Assembly: GCA_007135995.1 (NCBI GenBank)
Contig: SLHU01000328.1
Span: 1 to 9,201 of the forward strand
Direction of reading: 5' to 3'
Length of the DNA stretch: 9,201 bases
DNA from: Clostridiales bacterium
GTDB taxonomy: Bacteria > Bacillota > Clostridia > Saccharofermentanales > UBA5734
Shown in pieces: positions 1 to 6,124 of the stretch. The notes under the pieces were generated by a model, which was not told the origin of the DNA, searched no databases, and was given only the letters and a program-made list of their open reading frames with translations. The stretch's first letter is position 1. Each line of letters begins with the position of its first letter. The position numbers were made by a program, and so were the translations under genes.

Positions 1-1
1 A

Positions 2-457
2 CAGCTGGACCGCTTCATGCTGAAAGTATCACTTGGCTACCCCAGTATAGAAGAAGAGATGGAGATATATGAACGGTTTTACCAGAAATCACCGCTTGAC
101 GGACTGGAACCGGTTATGGGCAGGGTCGCGCTGGATGCCCTGAAAGCAACAGCGCGGCAGGTGCATTGTTCTGAACCAATCAGGCGTTATATCGCATTTC
201 TGGCCCACGCAACCCGTAATCAGCCCGATCTCGCCCTGGGCGTCAGCCCGCGGGGTGCTCTGATGCTGATGCTGGCTGCACGGGGACATGCGCTGCTTTC
301 AGGCAGGACGTATATTACGCCTGACGATGTCATTGCGGAGATTCGGTCTGTCTTTACGCACAGGCTGCTGCTGAAACCGGAAGGGCGCCTGAAAAGCCGG
401 ACCGTGGAGGATATTCTCTCAGAAATTGTACAAACAGTACCGGTGCCGGAAAAATGA
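2..457 (+). CDS. MoxR-family AAA+ ATPase, C-terminal part (5' end outside window)
   Basis: This is the last 151 residues of a MoxR-type AAA+ ATPase; the nucleotide-binding part lies upstream of the window. The frame is open from base 2 and begins QLDRF, followed by KVSLGYPS. This is the highly conserved MoxR segment containing the arginine-finger-like DRF, so the Met codon at base 17 is internal and not a start. The rest is the helical lid domain. It includes a sensor-2-type segment, GVSPRGA, with its arginine at bases 251-253, then YITPDDV, typical of the MoxR C-terminus. MoxR proteins are thought to act as chaperones that remodel or activate partner proteins, often with VWA or DUF58 proteins encoded next door. 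Its stop codon overlaps the start of the DUF58 gene (ATGA at 454-457), indicating translational coupling. Family assignment is secure; the substrate is unknown. Confidence 0.93.
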   Translation, partial: QLDRFMLKVSLGYPSIEEEMEIYERFYQKSPLDGLEPVMGRVALDALKATARQVHCSEPIRRYIAFLAHATRNQPDLALGVSPRGALMLMLAARGHALLSGRTYITPDDVIAEIRSVFTHRLLLKPEGRLKSRTVEDILSEIVQTVPVPEK

Positions 458-1956
458 TCACCTGGCGCGGTTTCCTTTATATCCTGACGATGACGGCGAT
501 GTATCTGGTCATGGCATATTCCGGATTTCTGTCTTTGCTGCTGGTTTTTTTCGTCATGCTGATGCTGCCGGTGCTCTCGGCGCTCCAGCTTCTGATCGCC
601 TGCAGAATGGTTGATATTGAGCAGTATATTCTGCCTAATCCCGTAGAAAGAAAAGATAAGACGGTTCTGCAGATTATCTTTCGCCAGCGGGGTCCTTTCA
701 TGCAAGGTTATCTTGATTATTCGGTACAGCTGTCAGGACGTAAAGGGCGCAAGCGCTTTTTGCGCCGCCAGACAGTTCTGTTATCGGGTGATTCGCGCGA
801 AAAACGCGTGTCGATGATCTGCCAGCATCATGGTCATTATCCGATCGGGCTGAGCCGCGTCTGGGCCAGGGATTTATTTGGTTTGTTTTATCTGCCGGCA
901 AGGTTCAAGCTGACTTTGAAAAAAGCGCGTCCGATTCTGACGGTCTGGCCGCGCCCGGCCGGACTGGAAACCCTGGATGAACTGGCTAGTTTTCTGAAAC
1001 TTCAGCCACAGCAGATCAGCCAGCAGTTTGGTGATGAAGTGTACGCAATCGCAAATCTTCGTCATTATCAGCCGGGTGATTCCATGAAACGTGTCCACTG
1101 GAAGCTGACAGCCAGACTCAATGAGACCATGATCAAGGAATTTGAGAAACCGCTGCAGCAAGAAACACTGCTTTTATATGATATGGAAAAGCTTAATTAT
1201 CAGAATTTAGCCGAGATGGATTACCTTGATCATTTTAAAGATTATGCTGCAGAACTGGCTTGTCAGGCTGTCCGCAACGGCAGCCGCCTGCACAGTGTCT
1301 GGTATGGCAAAGATGGCAGGAACGCTGTAGAAATAGAAAATGCCTCTGAACTGTCTTTGGTTCAGTGGCAGCTGACAGACCTGTCATACGCGGCAGAATG
1401 GCCGGTCAATATCATTTTGCAGGAAGAAAAAAAACAGATTCAGGTTGTCTGGACCTTGTTTTTAATGACTAACCGCCTAAGCTCAGAAACTGCTGATATG
1501 CTTGTTTCGCTGAAACAAAACGGGTATCGTACCTGTGTCCTTTTTGTTCAGGAGCATCAGCAGCATCTGCTGCCTTCGCGTTTAACCGCCTATCTGGATC
1601 AGCATAAAATCAAGATGGTTACACTGCCGGCCTGGAACTTGCAGCTGGTATCGGAAAAAACTGAAAAACAAACAGAGGCGGATCGTGAAAATCGTGAGGA
1701 TCGTGAGGCAGAAAAAGAATCTGGATTTGATTCTCGAGCTGATATCGGCAGTCAGGACAGCCAGTCGGAAAAAAGACTCAGCGGCTGGCATCACCGTCCT
1801 TTATTATTCGGCAGAAGACGTGCGAAAAAACTGAGTCGCCGACAGGATCAGAACAAAGTGTTTTTAAACTTGTTTTTAAGTGACACTCAGTCAAAAAACA
1901 GACAAAGCAAGTCAGGCAGCCGTCAGGGCGATCGGTCTGGCAACGACCCAAAATAA
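454..1956 (+). CDS. DUF58 domain membrane protein with long charged C-terminal tail
   Basis: This 500-residue protein starts with two closely spaced hydrophobic segments (about residues 5-26 and 28-47), which should anchor it in the membrane with the rest in the cytoplasm. A conserved DUF58 signature lies at residues 205-221: Y-x-P-G-D, then a basic stretch, then H-W-K and A-R, with G208, D209, W216 and R221 identifiable. DUF58 proteins resemble von Willebrand A-type partners of MoxR ATPases, and this gene overlaps the moxR-like stop by 4 bases, so the two are probably made together. The start at 454 has only a weak GGA upstream, consistent with reinitiation after the upstream gene. The last roughly 100 residues are unusual: an acidic Glu/Arg/Asp region (about 398-425) with three DRE/NRE triplets, then a Lys/Arg-rich end. 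That tail is beyond the usual domain and I recognise nothing in it. Biochemical function is unknown. Confidence 0.9.
   Translation: MITWRGFLYILTMTAMYLVMAYSGFLSLLLVFFVMLMLPVLSALQLLIACRMVDIEQYILPNPVERKDKTVLQIIFRQRGPFMQGYLDYSVQLSGRKGRKRFLRRQTVLLSGDSREKRVSMICQHHGHYPIGLSRVWARDLFGLFYLPARFKLTLKKARPILTVWPRPAGLETLDELASFLKLQPQQISQQFGDEVYAIANLRHYQPGDSMKRVHWKLTARLNETMIKEFEKPLQQETLLLYDMEKLNYQNLAEMDYLDHFKDYAAELACQAVRNGSRLHSVWYGKDGRNAVEIENASELSLVQWQLTDLSYAAEWPVNIILQEEKKQIQVVWTLFLMTNRLSSETADMLVSLKQNGYRTCVLFVQEHQQHLLPSRLTAYLDQHKIKMVTLPAWNLQLVSEKTEKQTEADRENREDREAEKESGFDSRADIGSQDSQSEKRLSGWHHRPLLFGRRRAKKLSRRQDQNKVFLNLFLSDTQSKNRQSKSGSRQGDRSGNDPK
1681..1707 (+). repeat. Three tandem 9-base units in the DUF58 gene tail
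   Basis: Three consecutive near-identical 9-base units, of the form (G/A)ATCGTGA(A/G), lie in frame and encode DRE, NRE, DRE (residues 410-418). They sit in the low-complexity charged tail and look like a small slippage expansion. A copy-number change would keep the frame. Confidence 0.7.
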
Positions 1957-2016
1957 GAAATCAGAAAAAATAAATCAGAAAACAAGAAGTCATCAGTTCA
2001 GAAACGGATATTAACC

Positions 2017-2022
2017 AGGGGG
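2017..2022 (+). promoter_or_regulatory. Ribosome binding site for the transglutaminase gene (TTG start)
   Basis: AGGGGG ends 7 bases before the TTG at 2030. This purine-rich site supports the non-ATG start; there is no ATG nearby in frame that would fit as well. The 73-base gap before the gene (1957-2029) is A-rich and shows no convincing terminator or promoter. Confidence 0.6.
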
Positions 2023-2029
2023 CATCATC

Positions 2030-4438
2030 TTGAAACAAACAAACGATATACAGGCCAGTGCTGTGCAGATCGATCAGGCGCGTCTCAGAAGCGTGCTGAC
2101 CAAACTGGTGTTTGCCTTCTTTTACACACTCGCTGTTTCCAGGCTTATCCTGCAGCTTAATGGCCTGCCGGCCGGCCTGATCAGGCACAGCCTGATGGCG
2201 GCTGCTGTTTTACTGCTGCTGGCTTTGTTAACCTGGCAGCGCTATAGCCTGCTGGCTTTGTCTAGTCTCCTTTTTCTGGCTTTTCTAGCTGGTTTTTTCT
2301 GGCGCGATGCGTTGTTTGAAAGGCTCCGGGAATGGCTGCCGCTGCTAAACCAGTGGTTTTTATGGGCCGCCGGCTGGCTTTCAGGCAGCCGGGAAGGTCC
2401 TGCTTCAGATCAAGTCTTGTTGTCTGACCTGATCACCGCAGCTGTGGCGCTGCTCAGTTATGTTTTTGTTGCCAGATTCAATCGGCCGCTTTTTTCAGCA
2501 GCCGCACTGGTAACACTTACTTTGCTGCAGTCAGATCCACTTCGGGCCAGCCGTTTTATCTGGATTTTTATCGCCGGGACGGTTGTTGTCGCGTCGCTGG
2601 CCCGCAAGCAGCGCCGCAGCTGGCGTCTTCTGGGCAATAACAAATATACCGCGCAGTCAAAGTTCATGCTGCAGGCGTTGCCTGCGGCGTTCATCGCTTT
2701 GCTGGCTGCCGCGCTGCTGATGACACAGGTGAGTCCGGCTGCATTTTATTCCCGGCGGCTGGAAGGGTTTATTGATGATTTGACAACAAGAATGGTGACA
2801 CCATTAACCGGTCAGCAGAGCTACACCACATACAGCATTGGCGATGCAGGCTATTATCCGCTGCTGGACAGACTGGGCGGTCCAGTTGAGCTGTCCGATG
2901 AACCGCTGCTTCATGTAACCGGCTATCGGCAGGCCATGCTGCTTCGCGGACTGGTTGCGCAAGACTACAATGGCAACCGCTGGTTTCGTGACGAAGATGA
3001 AACCCTGTACCGCTTTGGCAGCCAGATGAATGAAACAGAGCAGCTCGCTGCATTCAATCAGGATTTACCGGACGCGGCGCGCTTTTCACTGGATCGAAGA
3101 GACTTTCAGACGACCATCCAATACAGGCTCCAGCCAGTCAGCCGACCTTTTCAGACTTTATTTCTGGAAGGCCGGCCAACGATGCTGCAGATGGAACAAA
3201 GTGACCGCTACCAGTTCTTTTTTAATATGAGCGGCCAGATGTACAGTAAATACTGGCTGCAGGCCGGACAGTCAGTTCGAATCACGAGCAGCCGGTTATT
3301 GACGGATTCGCCTGATTTTTCTGACCATGTAGAACGTCTGCGTGAGATCATACCGGAAGAAGAACAAGACGCTGAGATTGCCGGTCAGAAGACCTACCTG
3401 CAGATCCCCGATCTGCCGGAATATGAACCGGACGGATATCTTCAGCAGCTGACGGATGAGATTACACATGACAGTGAAACGCCCTATGAAAAAGCGAAGG
3501 CGCTGCGTGCGTATCTCATGGAGAATTTCAGTTACAGTCTTGATGTTCTGATCCCGCCGCGGGAAGCGGAGTTTGTCACCTGGTTTCTGGAAACAGGAGA
3601 AGGCTACTGTGTTTATTATGCCACGGCCCTGACAATGATGAGCCGGATGCAGGGGATTCCGGCGCGTTATGTGGAAGGGTTTTACGCGCCTTCGTCAACG
3701 CTGCCGGGCGGATACCGGGTGGTAACCGGTGAATACGCTCATGCCTGGACTGAGATTTATCTGGCCGGTCTTGGCTGGGTGGCGATTGACGCGACACCGT
3801 CCGGTGATGTTTTTAACCCTCAGGCAACGCCGGCGCCAATGCCCGAAGACATTGACGATGATTTTGATACACCTGAAGACCCGCTGGAAGAAATTTCGCC
3901 AACACCCACACTGCCGCCATTGTCAGATGACCAGTCATCAGGAGGCCGGACTTCTGGTGGCATCAGCTGGTGGCTGCTGCCGTTTTTGATGCTGTTAATA
4001 CTGACAGGCGGTTATCTGTATTTAGCCTGGAAGCAGTATAAACTTCGCCATCAGCAGCAGTGGCTGACCAGGCAGTTCCCCTCGCGTGATGAGGCTGTGC
4101 GCTGGTATCGCGGCGAACTGGGTCATTTGCTTCGCTGGATGAAGCTGCCGCAGCAACGCGGTGAGTCCATCAGATTATGGCTGAAACGTATTGAGCAGGA
4201 AAGTGACTGGTTTTACGGACGCGAAGAGATGATCAGCCTGATCGCGACAGGCCTTGAGAAAACAATTTATGATCAGCATGAAATTGATGATGATCAGCTT
4301 GCAGCCATCGCTGAAAGCTATGATCTGCTGGAAGAAATTGTCAGACAGAACGCTCAGCCGGCTTTATTCGCATTAAGGCGCGTTTTGAAACCTGACCGCC
4401 TTTTCTGGAAAGCGGTAAAGGATATGATCGGTTATTGA
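2030..4438 (+). CDS. Membrane-bound transglutaminase-like protein (TgpA type)
   Basis: This is an 802-residue polytopic membrane protein. The N-terminal 235 residues contain about six to eight hydrophobic segments (roughly 23-43, 53-69, 72-91, 130-150, 153-167, 174-192, 213-234). A large soluble region follows, ending in a transglutaminase core with a visible Cys-His-Asp triad: C527 in GEGYCVYYA, H571 in YAHAWTE and D587 in WVAIDATP. An acidic, Pro/Thr-rich linker (about 589-643) leads to a single membrane segment at about 645-667 and a cytoplasmic tail of about 135 residues that resembles the DUF4129-like end of related proteins. The topology places the catalytic domain outside the membrane, facing the cell wall. 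The architecture matches the TgpA/DUF3488-transglutaminase group. The fold can carry crosslinking or protease activity; which one applies here cannot be told. Its place after moxR and DUF58 genes suggests a shared envelope process. Confidence 0.92.
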   Translation: MKQTNDIQASAVQIDQARLRSVLTKLVFAFFYTLAVSRLILQLNGLPAGLIRHSLMAAAVLLLLALLTWQRYSLLALSSLLFLAFLAGFFWRDALFERLREWLPLLNQWFLWAAGWLSGSREGPASDQVLLSDLITAAVALLSYVFVARFNRPLFSAAALVTLTLLQSDPLRASRFIWIFIAGTVVVASLARKQRRSWRLLGNNKYTAQSKFMLQALPAAFIALLAAALLMTQVSPAAFYSRRLEGFIDDLTTRMVTPLTGQQSYTTYSIGDAGYYPLLDRLGGPVELSDEPLLHVTGYRQAMLLRGLVAQDYNGNRWFRDEDETLYRFGSQMNETEQLAAFNQDLPDAARFSLDRRDFQTTIQYRLQPVSRPFQTLFLEGRPTMLQMEQSDRYQFFFNMSGQMYSKYWLQAGQSVRITSSRLLTDSPDFSDHVERLREIIPEEEQDAEIAGQKTYLQIPDLPEYEPDGYLQQLTDEITHDSETPYEKAKALRAYLMENFSYSLDVLIPPREAEFVTWFLETGEGYCVYYATALTMMSRMQGIPARYVEGFYAPSSTLPGGYRVVTGEYAHAWTEIYLAGLGWVAIDATPSGDVFNPQATPAPMPEDIDDDFDTPEDPLEEISPTPTLPPLSDDQSSGGRTSGGISWWLLPFLMLLILTGGYLYLAWKQYKLRHQQQWLTRQFPSRDEAVRWYRGELGHLLRWMKLPQQRGESIRLWLKRIEQESDWFYGREEMISLIATGLEKTIYDQHEIDDDQLAAIAESYDLLEEIVRQNAQPALFALRRVLKPDRLFWKAVKDMIGY

Positions 4439-4491
4439 TGCAACAGCCACCTGCATCATCCAATGTGAAAAGCACCTGATTTCTGATATCA

Positions 4492-4497
4492 TATAAG
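4492..4497 (+). promoter_or_regulatory. Possible -10 element ahead of miaB
   Basis: TATAAG matches the sigma-A -10 consensus at five of six positions and lies 130 bases before the miaB start. It is preceded by an 8-base palindrome, TGATATCA (4484-4491). I see no good -35 hexamer at 15-19 bases upstream, so this is only a weak candidate. The region 4439-4621 would otherwise hold no obvious promoter for miaB-mutS-mutL. Confidence 0.22.
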
Positions 4498-4525
4498 AGG
4501 CTATGCTGATTAAAGGGTGTTTTGC

Positions 4526-4561
4526 ATGTTTCGGGTTTTCGGGCCGCAGTTTTGGATATGA
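4526..4561 (+). other. Candidate 11-codon leader reading frame upstream of miaB
   Basis: A tiny frame, MFRVFGPQFWI, starts with ATG 6 bases after the purine-rich AAAGGGTG (4512-4519), which could serve as a ribosome binding site. Three Phe codons and one Trp codon make four of its eleven codons UNN type, the class read by tRNAs whose A37 is the substrate of MiaB. Its stop overlaps the ATG of a second frame (4558-4662, 34 codons), which runs over the miaB start in another register. This could be a regulatory leader or chance. Nothing but the arrangement supports translation. Confidence 0.2.
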
Positions 4562-4568
4562 GAAGTAA

Positions 4569-4583
4569 CCTGCGTCAGGCAGG
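4569..4583 (+). other. Small hairpin in the miaB leader
   Basis: CCTGC, a 5-base loop GTCAG, then GCAGG form a perfect 5-bp stem, 27 bases before the miaB ribosome binding site. A second GCAGG at 4590-4594 could pair with the same CCTGC as an alternative. There is no U-run after it, so it is not an intrinsic terminator. A role in folding of the leader is possible but unproven. Confidence 0.25.
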
Positions 4584-4609
4584 ACACATGCAGGAACGAA
4601 TGATAGAAG

Positions 4610-4615
4610 AGGTGA
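4610..4615 (+). promoter_or_regulatory. Ribosome binding site deciding the TTG start of miaB
   Basis: AGGTGA, within the longer purine run AGAAGAGGTGA, lies 6 bases before TTG at 4622. An in-frame TGA at 4613-4615 falls inside this site, so translation of miaB cannot start further upstream. The next in-frame ATG (4664) has no comparable site. TTG at 4622 is therefore preferred. Confidence 0.7.
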
Positions 4616-4621
4616 ATCACA

Positions 4622-6124
4622 TTGAGCAAAAGAGAACGCGTTGTTGTACCGGATCAGGCTGAAATGCGACAACAGGTATATATGACCCACATCCGCGACT
4701 GCCAGGAGGCACATCGCCAGCAGACAGGCTTTGCCAGGCGCTATGCGATAGAAACATATGGCTGCCAGCTAAACGAAAATGACAGCGAGTACCTGGCCGG
4801 GCTGCTCGACGAAATGGGTTTTATCCCGGCTCCCAGCGTCAGAGAAGCAGATTTTATAATTCTTAACACGTGCAGCATCAGGCAAAATGCCGATGACCGC
4901 CTGTTCGGCAATCTGGGGCATATTAAAAGGCTGCGCCAGGATCGCCCCGACCTGGTGATTGCTGTATGCGGCTGTATGATGAAGCAATCGGAGCATGTTG
5001 ATAAAATTGATAAAAGTTTTTCATTTGTCGATCTGATTTTTGGTCCGCAGGATATTTATCGTCTGCCTGAGTTTTTATACAGCCGGCTGATTGAATCGCG
5101 TCGTGTATATGCCGTCAGCGATGAAGACGTGATTATTGAAGGTTTGCCGATTCACCGGGCCAGGCGCTTCAGAGCACTCGTCTCAATCATGTATGGCTGC
5201 AATAACTTTTGCACTTACTGCGTCGTCCCTTATACGCGGGGGCGTGAACGCAGCCGGGAACCTCAGGACATTCTAAAAGAAATCAGGGGTTTATCCGCTG
5301 ACGGGTATCAGGAAGTGATGCTGCTGGGACAAAACGTGAACTCATACGGACATGACCTGCCGGATACTGCTGCGGGACCCCGTGATTTCACGTCGCTTCT
5401 GGAAGCAGTTGCCAGGATAGGCACATTCAGCCGGATCCGTTTCATGACCTCTCATCCCAAAGATATTTCCGATGCGCTTCTCGATGTGATGTCGCGTTAT
5501 ACATGTATTGAGCGTCACCTTCATCTGCCGCTGCAATCAGGCAGTGACCGCATACTTGAAAAAATGAACCGGCGCTATTCACAGGCCCATTATCTGGATA
5601 TCGCCCGAAAAGCCCGCGAAAAAATCCCTGGCATCACATTGTCAACGGATCTGATTGTCGGTTTTCCCGGTGAAACAGAAGCAGATTTTCTGGAAACACT
5701 GAACGTGATGCAGCAAGTACAGTTTGATGCTGCCTTTACCTTTCAGTTTTCACCACGCAGCAATACGCCGGCAGCTGAAATGGATGATCAGATTTCTGCA
5801 GAGATTGTCCGGGACCGTTTCCAGCGCATGATTGATCTGCAGAATCGTCACAGCCTGGCCTCAAACGAGCAGCTGGTGGGCAAAACTATGGAAATTCTGA
5901 TTGAAGGCAGCAGTTCCAGTGATGATCAGGTGTTAAGCGGCCGGACATCCTGCAACCGGCTGATTAATGTCACGATTCCGGACACGCACTTGCTGCCGCG
6001 AGAGGCGGTTGATGAAAAGGGCCGGGTCATCGGGCAGGCGCTGGAAGGTAAACTGGCACAGGTTAAAATAACCAAAGCAAAAACATTTTCTATGCTGGGC
6101 GAAATGGAGACAATAAACACATGA
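4622..6124 (+). CDS. miaB: tRNA-2-methylthio-N6-dimethylallyladenosine synthase
   Basis: MiaB is a radical-SAM methylthiotransferase that converts i6A37 to ms2i6A37 in tRNAs reading UNN codons. This protein has 500 residues. The N-terminal UPF0004 domain supplies the three cysteines of the auxiliary iron-sulfur cluster: C48 (in TYGCQLN), C84 (in LNTCSIR) and C118 (in VCGCM). The radical-SAM CxxxCxxC motif is C193, C197 and C200 (YGCNNFCTYC), followed by VVPYTRGRERSR, typical of MiaB. The last roughly 80 residues fit a TRAM domain for tRNA binding. An extension of about 40 residues precedes the first domain, as in MiaB of Bacillota. QLN in place of the common QMN is a minor variation. The stop overlaps the mutS start (ATGA at 6121-6124). 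The paralogues RimO and MtaB are less likely given the MiaB-type motifs and the mutS-mutL neighbours. Confidence 0.96.
   Translation: MSKRERVVVPDQAEMRQQVYMTHIRDCQEAHRQQTGFARRYAIETYGCQLNENDSEYLAGLLDEMGFIPAPSVREADFIILNTCSIRQNADDRLFGNLGHIKRLRQDRPDLVIAVCGCMMKQSEHVDKIDKSFSFVDLIFGPQDIYRLPEFLYSRLIESRRVYAVSDEDVIIEGLPIHRARRFRALVSIMYGCNNFCTYCVVPYTRGRERSREPQDILKEIRGLSADGYQEVMLLGQNVNSYGHDLPDTAAGPRDFTSLLEAVARIGTFSRIRFMTSHPKDISDALLDVMSRYTCIERHLHLPLQSGSDRILEKMNRRYSQAHYLDIARKAREKIPGITLSTDLIVGFPGETEADFLETLNVMQQVQFDAAFTFQFSPRSNTPAAEMDDQISAEIVRDRFQRMIDLQNRHSLASNEQLVGKTMEILIEGSSSSDDQVLSGRTSCNRLINVTIPDTHLLPREAVDEKGRVIGQALEGKLAQVKITKAKTFSMLGEMETINT

Noticed and set aside
220..705. 161-codon minus-strand frame across the moxR and DUF58 junction
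   Set aside because: It is antisense to two well-supported genes and has a His/Gln/Arg-rich, motif-free product.
2175..2186. Perfect 12-base palindrome GCCTGATCAGGC
   Set aside because: It lies inside the transglutaminase coding sequence. A palindrome of this length is expected about twice by chance in 9 kb, and no promoter is nearby.
4529..4543. Direct repeat TTTCGGG, two copies one base apart
   Set aside because: It is very short, lies in the candidate leader frame, and has no further copies nearby to suggest a binding-site array.
4373..4714. 113-codon minus-strand frame spanning the gap before miaB
   Set aside because: It covers the whole intergenic region but overlaps conserved ends of both flanking genes. 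It shows no recognisable motif and has a composition like other shadow frames.
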